Shown: positions 11,279 through 21,321, counted from the stretch's first letter. The stretch: DNA of 64,000 bases from Isoetes taiwanensis (GCA_021234155.1 JAJEKV010000109.1:3127869-3191868); one strand, 5' to 3'. Program-made: numbers and translations. The notes: generated by a model not told the origin, from the sequence alone.

Positions 11279-12582
11279 TTATTTGGGATCTCCCTTAATT
11301 AAGCTAGCTAATTGCATGTCCTTCCTCATGAGGGTTACTCGCTTTGCATGAGCGATTGCAAGCTGCCGAGTCTTCAAAATGTTGCACTATCCTCTGCTCA
11401 GCCGCTTCCTGCAGTGCCAGCAGCATCTCATATGTGACCCTCATGCCAGTGTTGAAGTCCTGCATGACTTCTCTAACTAGACGAGCAAAGGGGGCACGGG
11501 GAATTAGGAGGTCGTAGCTGCGCTGGAAGTGCCTAATCTCTCTTAGTGCTCTTCTCTCGGTCTCCTTCCTGCTGGGCTTCTTCTTGGCTGGCTTCTTCGG
11601 GACCTTGGGCTTTGGTGGTGGCGGCCTTAGTGTCTGCTGCTTTGTTGGACGCCCGCCCTCGATAGTCCCTGTTCTCCTGATAGTACTTGTTGTACGCCTC
11701 CCACTTCACCATGAAGGCGTTGTGTTCCCTCATCTTTCTCTCGTAGATCTTGACAGGGTCCGTGACATAGGACTCCGGGCAGGCGTGGTTGCTTCTTCTT
11801 GTCCCCGTTCGGATAAGGAGGGGCTTACGCACTTGATCCCGCTCCTCGGTGGGGGTGCTCTGATTAGGTATTGGCTGCTCATCACCCGGGAATTTCGAAG
11901 AGCTTCCACCTCCGGTGTTGGGGATGTAGTCCTCGTCAGAGGAGTCGTCGGAGGAGTTCGGTGGCTGGTCGGTGGCGGATTCGGTGATGGCGATCTTGGT
12001 CCGGGCCCTTCCCTTGCTTGAGCTTCCTTTAAGCCCACCACGAACTTCCCCTTAGCCTTCTTCTTCTCCTCGGCCGCTTTTCGCCTCCTCCTCTTCCCTC
12101 TTCCTCTTCCTTTCCGTGCCCGTTGTTTGGCCTCGTGTTTTGCAATCCGCGGCTGCGAGGTCTTCTTCTTAAGCCAAACGGCAACCGAGCCTTGGCCCGG
12201 CGTGCTCTTGCCGCTCCTTTGTTCTCCTTTCCCATTGTGCTCCCTCCTCCTCGTCCTCGAGGATCTCTGTTGCTGCATCAGAGTGCTCCTCCTCTTGCCT
12301 TTCCTGCTCTTGAATCTCCCGCTCTATTTCCTCATAAACTTCCCTGGTCTCCTCGTCCATGGAAGTTGGTGATGAGGCCTCATCTTGCTCCACCTGCTGA
12401 TTGAAAATATCAATCAGATCAGATGTATCTTGATCTCCTTCCGGGATGCTCTCCTCGCTCGAAGACGGACGACCCCCCCTTGCGAGCCTCTCACGTAGCA
12501 TCTGCCGAATAAGGTTTGCGTCGTGTATTTGGTGGTTTCCCGCTGGGCCGAGGCTTCTGGCGGTCTGCTTAGTCCGTGCCAT
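11279..12582 (-). CDS. Histone H3-like ORF1 of the retrotransposon (copy A)
   Basis: The start ATG at 12582 gives M-ARTKQTAR, the canonical H3 N-terminus. The charged insert matches copy B except for small indels. The histone fold is present from about 11560 down: KPAKKKPSRKETERRAL, REIRHFQRSYDLLI, FARLVREVMQDFN and LLALQEAAEQRIVQHFED. Just after FEDS the frame slips at GCAATCGCTCATG, where copy B reads GCACTGTTCATG. The last 24 residues (HAKRVTLM and alpha-3) are therefore out of frame, though still encoded, down to a TAA at 11279-11281. Copy A has a sense codon (AAG, giving VPKKPAKKK) where copy B has AAT. The disruptions sit at CAG/CTG sites and may be read errors. Confidence 0.85.
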
Positions 12583-12790
12583 GTTTGTGGCTCGGCCCGT
12601 CGGATATCGGCCCAAAGATCGCCCAGGTGAGAGAGAGCGGATTTCTAGGGCGGGCACGTGCAATTGGGTGGGGTCTACATCTATTTATAGCTTGAGAAAT
12701 TTTAGGTCAAAATCTAAGTTGCTCTATTTAACGTGCCAAGGCACCTATTTACTTAAAATAGACACTTATTTCAGAGATTTCTAATTATTG

Positions 12791-12857
12791 GTCTCACACG
12801 TTGCGCCTCGTTCAAAAACTAGAGTTTAGTTTTTAGACTAGGCGCGACGTATGAGAT
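12791..12857. repeat. Hairpin H3 (copy A)
   Basis: Arms GTCTCACACGTTGCGCC and GGCGCGACGTATGAGAT form a stem with one mismatch pair. The loop resembles H1 and H2. Confidence 0.8.
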
Positions 12858-12981
12858 CTTACACCTTTTTAAGTAATTTAAGTGATTTAAACATACTATT
12901 CTAACTAATTCTTACCTTGAAACTCGCCTTACCATATTACTTTTGTGAAATTTATCAAGTTTTAAGGTATTCTTGGCTCAA

Positions 12982-13042
12982 TGTCTCGTTTTCCTGCTCA
13001 AAAACTAAAGTTAGGTTCTTTGACCAGCGCGGCGTGGAGACC
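12982..13042. repeat. Hairpin H4 (copy A, degraded)
   Basis: It aligns with 21048-21117 in copy B but has lost part of both arms (ATGTCTCGTTTTC ... CGCGGCGTGGAGACC). The missing bases may be read errors. Confidence 0.55.
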
Positions 13043-13231
13043 TACTACGAGAAGGTTTTGGCTCACTATTTTTAGTCTTATTATGTTCCAGTTCGCTTAA
13101 CTGTTACTAGCTTAGCGTAAACTACCAAGATGAGAAAAAAAAAATTTCCACTTTTCGAGGTTTGAGGATCCTATCAAGTTAATACTACTGGGAGCATGGC
13201 CAGTGCTTTGCTCTTGGTCTCCAAGAACATT

Positions 13232-13243
13232 GCTCTGATACCA
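13232..13243 (-). promoter_or_regulatory. Primer-binding site (middle copy)
   Basis: The minus strand reads TGGTATCAGAGC, complementary to the 3' end of plant initiator-Met tRNA. It lies one base from the truncated LTR. Confidence 0.85.
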
Positions 13244-13244
13244 C

Positions 13245-13446
13245 TGTGACGTCCCCTACTCGTATATGGTGCACTCACCGCAGACAAACAGGAGTTCATC
13301 CCCCATACCAGCTCCATACTGATACAGGGCCCTCCACATATCACTGCACCCGTAACGAGTCCCAGTGGAAAGAGTGAAGGGGTCATTTTACCCTGTCTCC
13401 CTCAGGGCCTACCTAGCTGCGGAAGCATAAACATACATGTCAGTAA
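13245..13446 (-). repeat. Truncated middle LTR
   Basis: The first ~200 bp match the outer LTRs. The sequence then jumps at CAGTAAAC directly into integrase coding sequence (CTTACACCTG, equivalent to 5437 in copy A). About 1.35 kb of LTR plus the 3' untranslated region, chromodomain and most of integrase are therefore missing. Confidence 0.85.
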
Positions 13447-13816
13447 ACCTTACACCTGATGATTCGGGCACGCACAACTTGTCTTTATGGTATAACAGGT
13501 TGCCTTCCTTCTTATAATGTTTGAAGGCTTCCCGCTCTTTATCTGTTCTAGCCTCCCTACAGAGGCTTGCCCATACTTCTCTGAAATCAACATCCGTTGG
13601 CAAGGACCCTTCAATCTTCTTACCAAAGTCACTGGAGAGCGTCGAAATTGCATTGCAATGCACTCTAGTTGTCAGGGGATGCCTTGAAAGCGCATCCGCT
13701 ACCACATTGAGCTTCCCCGGCTTGTAGACTATATCAAAGTCATACTCTTCAAGGAACTCCATCCACCTTCTCTGCCTCAGATTAAGGTGTGGTTGCGTGA
13801 ATACATACTGGAGGCT
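13447..13816 (-). pseudogene. pol: Truncated integrase N-terminal region (copy B)
   Basis: It encodes the VADALSRHP linker and the segment up to KLCVPESSGVR, then stops at the LTR junction. There is no zinc-binding or catalytic integrase part. It is bounded upstream by the in-frame TAG at 13817-13819 shared with copy A. Confidence 0.85.
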
Positions 13817-13819
13817 CTA

Positions 13820-14888
13820 ATGGTCTGTATCCAATTGGAACTTCTTTCCCAAGAGGTAGTGCCTCCAAATTCTTAATGCCCTGACAACCGCAAGCAATTC
13901 CTGATCATGGGTGGGGTGGGCGGCGTTTGGCGTCGTTCATCTTCCTGGAATCATACGCTACCACATGCTCTTCTTGCATGAGCACTGCACCTGTAACTAT
14001 CTTACTCGCATCTGTGGCTACAAGCTTATCTTTTTCTGGGTCTGGCAGGGTCAGGACGGGGGCGGTCGTCAGAGCTTCCTTCAACAATTCAAACCCCGCT
14101 TGGGCTTTCTTGTGCCAATGCTCTGCCCAATCTTTCACCTTCTCTGCCCTCGTCAAAGTGCGTTAGCGGGGCGCTATCTTAGCAAAGTTCTTCACGAACT
14201 TCTGTAGTACCACCGCTAGGCCAAGGAAACTTCGACCTCATGGACATTCTTGGTGCCGCCCTTTGAATCTTCGCTTCAATCTTGGCGGGATCTGTTGAGA
14301 TTCCGCTGGCGAGATCACATGACCAAGGTATTCCACCTTCTCCGATTTGCCAAGTGGCGCCGACAATTTGCGTACAAGCGGTGCCTCTTCAACTTCTCTA
14401 GCACTCTCCTTAAGTGTTGCCACGTGCTCCTCAAGGGATGCGCTATATACCAAAATGTCATCAAAGAAAACTATCACAAAGGTGTCTAAGAACTCCCTGA
14501 AGATGTCGTTCATGAGCCTCATGAACGTTGCTGGGGCGTTCGATAAGCCGAAAGGCATTACTGTGAACTCATAGTGCCCATACCGCGTTCTAAAGGCAGT
14601 TTTATGGATGTCTTCTTCCTTTATCCGGATCTGGTGATAACCTGACCTTAAGTCGATTTTGGAGAAGACCTTTGCCCCTTGGAGCTGATCCATCAAGTCA
14701 TCTGATCTGGGGAGCGCATACTTGTTCTTAATGGTGTGCTTGTTCAACTGTCTATAGTCTATGCACATCCTCAAACTGCCATCCTTCTTCTTGACAAAAA
14801 GAATGGGTGCTCCAAATGGTGAGACACTAGGTCTAATGAAGCCTAGGTCGAGCAACTCCTGCAATTGCTTCTTTAGTTCCGTCAGCTC
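13820..14888 (-). pseudogene. pol: Ty3/gypsy reverse transcriptase and RNase H (copy B)
   Basis: This is the same domain set as copy A ([24 protein letters not shown]). The frame is broken at several places between about 14150 and 14440, and again near 13910. Nearly all of these differences from copy A involve CAG or CTG in copy A. The first 160 residues of RT (14400-14864) are intact. Confidence 0.85.
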
Positions 14889-14891
14889 CTA

Positions 14892-16915
14892 CGTCGTCAT
14901 TCTGTATGGGGCCTTGCTTATCGGCTTCGTTCCCGGTTCGAGTGCTATCTCACACTCGACTCCCCTGTAAGGAGGGAGATGCTCGATCTCATCTGGAAAG
15001 AGATCGTGGAACTCCGTGATCAACTTAGCTATTTACTTGGGCAACTTGCTGAGCACCTTGTCTTCTTTGTTTTCTTCTGACTCTGGCTCTTCAATCTCAA
15101 GCTTGAAGATGTATGCTACTGCTTCGCTCTTGATGCACTTGAGCGGCCGTTTAGAAGACATACTTTGCATGATGGGAACAACTTCTTTACCGTGATCTCA
15201 ATGATCTTGCCGTAGGGTGTTGGGAAGGTCACCTTCTCGCTTTCCACAATCAATGATGGCCCTGCTGGTCAAGATACTCCATTCCTATGATCAAGTCGTG
15301 CCTTGCCAATGCCCATTACTTACGCCCCCATCACGGATATTAATCCACGGCAAGTCGATGTCGAAGTTAATTCTCTTGCCTGTCGTCTGCCTTACTGCTC
15401 CACTTGCTAAGACAACGGGCCTCGGCTTTGACTTCAGTGGTTTCAACTTCAACATTTCAATCATTCTGAGGGATGCGAAGTTATGGCTACTTCCTGAGTC
15501 TATTAGGACTATGAAGGACTTGGCTCTGGCCTTCCCTACCGTGGAAATTACCTTATACTGGTTCTCTGCTTGTTCTGTGTCTATTGCGGCAAAGATATGA
15601 CACTCACCCTGAATGTAGTCGCGGGCTGCCTCGCCGTCGTCGTCAGACAGAGTGTCCCAATCTCCCAACTCCGCTAGCGCTGCACTCATGACGTAGGGGC
15701 AGTTCGTTGTCCTATGGCCTGGCTGGAAGCACCTGAAGCAAAGCTGTTTTTCTATGCACTCCTGCCTCTTTTCCTTGGGCATTGCCTGCAAAAAGGACCG
15801 CACTGCTTTGGAGTAGTTTGATCCCTCCTGCTTGTCCTTGAAGGACACCCGCTTCTTCTCCTCTTTGCTTCGGGTTTGCCGCCATATGGGGCTCTAATTT
15901 TGGACTGGCTGGCTGCTCTAGGGCTATAACTCCCCTGTTGCCTTGCCTTTATCACGGTAATATTTGCTGCCTCGCCCTCACGTTCGAGGCCCGGTTCCTT
16001 GCAAGCTTATTGCCTTAGACTCGCGCCGATCTTGTCTTAGGGTTTATTGCCCTTACAAGCTGCGGATCTCATCATTCAGCCCCTCAATGTAGCTCTCCAC
16101 TGCATGCTTTTTACCCAAGTTTGGCATATAAAGCCTTAGCCTCATGAATTCCTCTGTATATTTCTGGACTGATTTATTTCCCTGTTGCAACCTGTAGAAT
16201 TGCTGCATCATGCTCGACTTGTGCTCTCTTGGGACGTAGTGGCGCTTGAAAGCTTTAGCAAACTTCCTGAACCTGCAAGCATCCCTGCTTAAGCCATGGG
16301 CCTTGGCGTACCCCTTCCACCAAATTCGTGCTGCCCCCTTCAGGTTGGCCGTTGCCACCCTGCCTTTATCTTTGTCCTTCATGCCATAGGCGTTACCATA
16401 CTCGCTCATCTCATCGAGCGAAGCCTCTGCCTCCATGCCTGACCTGTTCTCGCCTGAGAATTGCTCGAGCTTTCTGGCCTTCCAAACATTTCCCAATGCA
16501 GAGTCTACCTTCTTCTGGTAGTCAGAGGCTCTTGTGTCCCTTTGTCGTCCATCTGTGGCGTCCCTTTGCCCTCCATCCCTACGGTCCTGAGCCTGCTGTT
16601 CCTCTTCCTCGGAGTCTGAGTCCGAACTTGAGTCGGAGGATTCCGAGCTGACCTCCTTCTCTTGTTCTTCCCTGCTTTCCGAGCTGATGCTTGTGGCAAT
16701 TGAGCGTTGCCCTCCGAGTCAACTCCTGCTTGTGCGGCCAGGAAAGCTTTTATCTGCTCGAGGTCCGTCCTCATCTGTGACATTTCCTCCTCTGGGGTCA
16801 TGGGTCCAAATGCGTCATATAGGTTCCTTGCCGGGTGTGGCCTCGGCGGACTCTGTTCTTCCCTAAGGTTTTGCCGCTGTTGCTCTGCTGATCCTGTGCC
16901 TCTAGCTGCATGCAC
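14892..16915 (-). CDS. gag: Ty3/gypsy Gag and protease (copy B)
   Basis: The frame runs from MHAARGTGSAEQQ at 16915, through the capsid-like region (MGNVWKARKLEQFSGENRSG and MMQQFYRLQQGNKSV), to the zinc knuckle CFRCFQPGHRTTNC and the protease VLIDSGSSHNF. Copy B keeps 36 bp near 16650 that copy A lacks, between direct repeats TTCCGAGCTGA. Frame breaks occur near 15850-16050 and 15200-15330 at CTG/CAG differences. The TAA at 15033-15035 is shared with copy A. Confidence 0.85.
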
Positions 16916-17084
16916 AAAGTAGGTTATGGCTATACGGTTAGTTTTATTTGTTCTCTTGCATTATATATGTTTGTTGGTATAGTTGGGGAACAAAATATAT
17001 CAACAAAACATTTCAAGCGCAAAAGAGATTATATTCATATTATATAATATGTTAATACAAAAGGCTCCGGGATCAAGAATCTAA

Positions 17085-18613
17085 CTATTCTTGGAATCGC
17101 CGGTATGATGGATTATCCTCTAGGAACTTCCTCACTTGGGCTGTTCCCACTGAATGACCCAAGTTCCTTAGGACGTTGATTGAAGATCCACCCTGCAAGG
17201 CTCTCGCCAAATCTTCTATCCTAAGCTCGGAGGTATAGGCGACGGTCACTGCCAGTCTTCCCTGCCGTCTGTAAGGTATGGCGAAGTAAAAAATGTCGAG
17301 TGCTATCGCTCTCTTCACCAGGACGGTATATTCGGTGTTGGGAGCTAGCCGAGCATGCCGGCCAAAGCCTGAGAGCGCGATTAGCATCGATACTCCTTCC
17401 TCGCCCCTGGGGGTTGCGGTGGATTACCGCTATTCTTCAGATCCCATCGGCGGGGAAGGTAATACCTCAGCGACACAATGTCGTTGTGTGGCGAATCTTC
17501 GCCTCCTCGGCCTCCAACTCGGTAATGCGCTTTCGGCGTCATCGCCGACCTCCACCGTGGTGAGCTCCACGTAATCTCTAGCGTATTTGAAGCTCTCCTG
17601 AGGTCGAACTCGCCTCTTCTTTCTGGGGGAGGTGCTATTGAAGAACTTGCCGTTAAAATGTTTGAGGTTTTGTGGCGGATCTCCATCTGTTCCTGAAGAG
17701 CAAGGAACTCCTCTTCCGTCGGCAGTTGCCGTGCCTTTATTATCTGCCTGATGTTGCCGTAGGCTTGAATATCGGAGGTCGACTCTCCCGTGTAAGTGTC
17801 GGCTTCCCTTACTTGAAGTGGAAAGTCGGAAGTTCCTCGGACGATGAAGTCGTCCAGGTCTGTTTTCCGGAGCTGGTGCAGCAGCTCGTCAGGTCGATAC
17901 TCTCTTTCCCTGCACTCCGGGAGGTTCTGGATGTCGCTTAAAAGCAGGTACTCTTCGCCCTCTACGATGATGGGGGCTAGGCTTGTGATTCCCAGCCCAA
18001 TGGGTGGCGCGATCCTGAGAGTTTGCCGGCTTCTTTCGAATTCCTGCGACTCCTGTTCTGCTAGCCGCTGCTCTTCCGCTGGGTCGAGCTCGACGTAGTC
18101 CTCATCTTCTTCCTCTGATTCTTCGTCTTCTTCTCTTCCTTCTTGCTCCTGCTCGTACTGTGAAAGGAGCTGTTCTGCTGCTGCTGTGGCTAATGGGTCC
18201 ACGTCCATGGGGGGGATGGAGGTTTCTCCCATGGGGTTCTCGGCACGGTGGGTAAGAAAAATGGCTAAGGCAGTGTTGAAAGAAAAGTACTTGGTCCTGT
18301 TGACAGTCAGGACCATTGGCTCGGGCATGCGCTGGGCCTTGTTTGTGAGGTACTTGGCAATGTTTGGAATATCGCCTAAGGCTACTTGAAGGGATTGCCT
18401 AGGAACAAAGTAGCCTATGCAAGGTGGGAGCTGCACTAAGGATGGCGCTACCCTAGCTTGGAATTCAGACAGGACTCTGCTATATGTTGGGGTTGCGTGC
18501 AAGGTTGCTTGGACATCTAACTCTTTCCGGAAGACTCGGAAAATCTCATTGACGTCAGCCTCGGCAGCATGAGCGCTGGCGCTATACCATCGCCTGAAAT
18601 CAGAGGTTGCCAT
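17085..18613 (-). CDS. ORF2 of the element, unknown acidic protein (copy B)
   Basis: I do not recognise this protein. The preferred start is the ATG at 18613 (MATSDFRRW), with G at +4. An in-frame ATG 36 bp upstream is also possible. The N-terminal ~130 residues look folded (VNEIFRVFRKEL, GYFVPRQSLQVAL, MVLTVNRTKYFSF). Next come an acidic run (EEDEESEEEDEDYVELDPAEEQ region, roughly residues 155-185), a central part, and a C-terminal ~110-residue segment (SGFGRHARL ... LEDNPSYRRFQE). The total is about 505 residues if a frame break at 17385-17570 is bridged as copy A suggests. It sits between the H3-like ORF and gag on the same strand. The acidic stretch would suit a histone- or chromatin-binding partner, but that is conjecture. 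Confidence 0.65.
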
Positions 18614-18926
18614 GAATCTAGCGAGGAAGAGACTAGCAAACGGATGCAAGAGCGCCTCAGGGAGCTGGAAAATCGGCTAAGGGGGCAGGAGCAAACTCGT
18701 AGGGTGCTACGTAAGAAATGAGGGACCTATTTATAGAAAAGGGGGAAACCCTAATTTTTGGCTGATTTGGAAAATTCTTGGGGTTGGGCAATTCTAGCCT
18801 ATATTGAGGTCTAAATGGGAATTGGAAGACTAATTTAAGGGTTTGAACATGACTGGATTACCTAAAGATCCTAACACAACAAGTTGGAGATCATTTGGAC
18901 AAGTTATGGAGAGGAAATGGTAGGAG

Positions 18927-18993
18927 GTCTCACACGTAGCGCCTCGTTCAAAAGCTGGACTTTAGTTTCTTGACCAGGCGCGACGTGTGAGAC
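18927..18993. repeat. Hairpin H1 (copy B)
   Basis: It is identical to the copy A hairpin: arms GTCTCACACGTAGCGCC and GGCGCGACGTGTGAGAC. Confidence 0.85.
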
Positions 18994-19129
18994 ATCAGTC
19001 CCATTTTGATCAAAACATGTCCAATTTGGGTAAATTAAGGGGGTTTTAAGGATGACAGACTCATCAAATTAAGTAGAATCGACCCCTTACTTGGTCAATT
19101 TGGAGCTGTTTTGGGCAATTTTGGGCAAG

Positions 19130-19196
19130 GTCTCACACGTAGCGCCTCGTGCAAAAACTGGAGTTTAGTTTCTTGACCAGGCGCGACGTGTGAGAC
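19130..19196. repeat. Hairpin H2 (copy B)
   Basis: It has the same arms as H1. It lies about 145 bp downstream of the H3-like ORF stop on the coding strand. Confidence 0.85.
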
Positions 19197-19339
19197 ATCA
19201 CACTTTTTGGTCTAGGACTGTGCTATTTTACTAAAACAAAAGCTACTACTTGCTAACTTGTCCTAATTAAGCAAGATTGGACACATAAACTACTCAAAAT
19301 TGTTTTATATTATAAAATTTTTGATTATTTACAAAATGT

Positions 19340-20645
19340 TTATTTGGGATCTCCCTTAATTAAGCTAGCTAATTGCATGTCCTTCCTCATGAGGGTTACT
19401 CGCTTTGCATGAACAGTGCAAGCTGTCGAGTCTTCAAAATGTTGCACTATCCTCTGCTCAGCCGCTTCCTGCAGTGCCAGCAGCATCTCATATGTGACCC
19501 TCATGCCAGTGTTGAAGTCCTGCATGACTTCTCTAACTAGACGAGCAAAGGGGGCACGGGGAATTAGGAGGTCGTAGCTGCGCTGGAAGTGCCTAATCTC
19601 TCTTAGTGCTCTTCTCTCGGTCTCCTTCCTGCTGGGCTTCTTCTTGGCTGGCTTATTCGGGACCTTGGGCTTTGGTGGTGGCGGCCTTAGTGTCTGCTGC
19701 TTTGTTGGACGCCCGCCCTCGATAGTCCCTGTTCTCCTGATAGTACTTGTTGTACGCCTCCCACTTCACCATGAAGGCGTTGTGTTCCCTCATCTTTCTC
19801 TCGTAGATCTTGACAGGGTCCGTGACATAGGACTCCCGGGCAGGCCGTGGTTGCTTCTTCTTGTCCCACGTCGGATAAGGAGGGGGCTTCTGCACTTGAT
19901 CCTGCTCCTCCAGGTCGGGGTGCTCCTGATTAGGTATTGGCTGCTCATCACCCGGGAATTTCGAAGAGCTTCCACCTCCGGTGTTGGGGATGTAGTCCTC
20001 GTCAGAGGAGTCGTCGGAGGAGTTCGGTGGCTGGTCAGGTGGCCGTTCAGTGATGACGATCTTGAGATTCGGGCCCTTCCCTTGCTTGAGCTTCCTTTCG
20101 CCCACCACGAACTTCCCCTTCGCCTTCTTCTTCTCCTCGGCCGCTTTCGCCTCCTCCTCTTCCCTCTTCCTCTTCCTGCTTTCCCGGCGCCGTTGTTTCG
20201 CCTCGTGTTTTGCAATCCACGCTGCGAGGTCTTCTTCTTCGCTTGGCTCGAGCCTTGGCCCGCTGTGCTCTTGCCGCTCCTTTGTTCTCCTTTCCCATTG
20301 TGCTCCCTCCTCCTCGTCCTCGAGGATCTCTGTTGCTGCATCAGAGTGCTCCTCCTCTTGCCTTTCCTGCTCTTGAATCTCCCGCTCTATTTCCTCATAA
20401 ACTTCCCTGGTCTCCTCGTCCATGGAAGTTGGTGATGAGGCCTCATCTTGCTCCACCTGCTGATTGAAAATATCAATCAGATCAGATGTATCTTGATCTC
20501 CTTCTGGGATGCTCTCCTCGCTCGAAGACGGACGACCCCCCCTTGCGAGCCTCTCACGTAGCATCTGCCGAATAAGGTTTGCGTCTGTGGCGCTGGTGGT
20601 TTCGCCTGGACGAGGCTTCCTGGCAGTCTGCTTGGTCCGTGCCAT
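19340..20645 (-). CDS. Retrotransposon-encoded histone H3 with a ~330-residue insert (copy B)
   Basis: The start ATG (20645) is the first after an in-frame TGA and gives M-ARTKQTARKPRPGE, identical to H3 residues 1-9. Residues 11-330 are hydrophilic, with acidic runs (residues ~42-115 and ~208-220) and a Lys/Arg-rich NLS-like cluster at about 150-178. The segment from about 19660 to the TAA at 19340 is an H3 fold: alphaN ALREIRHFQRSYDLLI, alpha1 FARLVREVMQDFN, loop TGMR, alpha2 LLALQEAAEQRIVQHFED, then HAKRVTLM and alpha3 KDMQLASLIKGD. By eye, about half the fold residues match canonical H3. Loop 1 has canonical H3 length, so this is not CENH3-like. The H3-H3' interface residues (Cys110, His113, Asp123, Leu126, Ile130 equivalents) are kept, while K56 is Arg and K79 is Asn. 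The insert and fold frames differ by +1 at about 19660-19770. Domain identity is certain; how the two parts are joined is not. Confidence 0.93.
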
Positions 20646-20855
20646 GTTTGACGGCTCGCCGATCAGATATCAGCGCCCAAAGATCGCCCAGGTGAGAGAG
20701 AGCGGATTTCTAGGGCGGGCACGTGCAATTGGGTGGGGTCTACATCTATTTATAGCTTGGGAAATTTTAGGTCAAAATCTAAGTTGCTCTATTTAACGTG
20801 CCAAGGCACCTATTTACTTAAAATAGACACTTATTTCAGAGATTTCTAATTATTG

Positions 20856-20922
20856 GTCTCACACGTTGCGCCTCGTTCAAAAACTAGAGTTTAGTTTTTA
20901 GACTAGGCGCGACGTATGAGAT
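20856..20922. repeat. Hairpin H3 (copy B)
   Basis: It is the same as 12791-12857: arms GTCTCACACGTTGCGCC and GGCGCGACGTATGAGAT. Confidence 0.8.
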
Positions 20923-21047
20923 CTTACACCTTTTTAAGTAATTTAAGTGATTTAAACATACTATTCTAACTAATTCTTACCTTGAAACTCGCCTTACCAT
21001 ATTACTTTTGTGAAATTTATCAAGTTTTAAGGTATTCTTGGCTCAAT

Positions 21048-21117
21048 GTCTCACACGTAGCGCCCTGCTCAAAAACTAAAGTTCAGTTCTTTGACCGGTA
21101 GCGGCGTGTCGTGAGAC
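21048..21117. repeat. Hairpin H4 (copy B)
   Basis: Arms GTCTCACACGTAGCG and GCGGCGTGTCGTGAGAC pair with small bulges. It is better preserved than its copy A counterpart. Confidence 0.75.
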
Positions 21118-21308
21118 CTACTACTGAGAAGGTTTTGGCTCACTATTTTTAGTCTTATTATGTTCGATTAAGCTTAACTGTTACTAGCTTAGCGTAAACT
21201 ACCAAGATGAGAAAAAAAAAATTTCCACTTTTCGAGGTTTGAGGATCCTATCAAGTTAATACTACTGGGAGCATGGCCAGTGCTTTGCTCTTGGTCTCCA
21301 AGAACATT

Positions 21309-21320
21309 GCTCTGATACCA
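21309..21320 (-). promoter_or_regulatory. Primer-binding site of the Ty3/gypsy element
   Basis: The minus strand reads TGGTATCAGAGC, matching initiator-Met tRNA. It lies one base downstream of the 5' LTR in the direction of transcription. Confidence 0.9.
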
Positions 21321-21321
21321 C

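Larger units (their letters stand above)
12583..13231 (-). other. Element leader between primer site and ORF1 (copy A)
   Basis: About 650 bp of non-coding leader. It contains hairpin H3 at 12791-12857 and a degraded version of hairpin H4 at about 12982-13042. I see no coding frame other than shadows. Confidence 0.6.
20646..21308 (-). other. Element leader between primer site and ORF1 (copy B)
   Basis: About 660 bp, non-coding. It contains hairpins H3 (20856-20922) and H4 (21048-21117). The first ATG on the coding strand that opens a long frame is that of the H3-like ORF. Confidence 0.65.

Noticed and set aside
19340-19660. Centromeric H3 (CENH3) as the source of the captured histone
   Set aside because: Loop 1 has the canonical H3 length (TGMR after QDFN) and the tail is canonical. 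CENH3 has a longer loop 1 and a divergent tail.
19644-20435. Long plus-strand open frame (263 codons, Leu/Pro-rich) opposite the H3-like ORF
   Set aside because: It is the antisense shadow of the Glu/Lys-rich minus-strand ORF. It has no recognisable domain and is broken in copy A.
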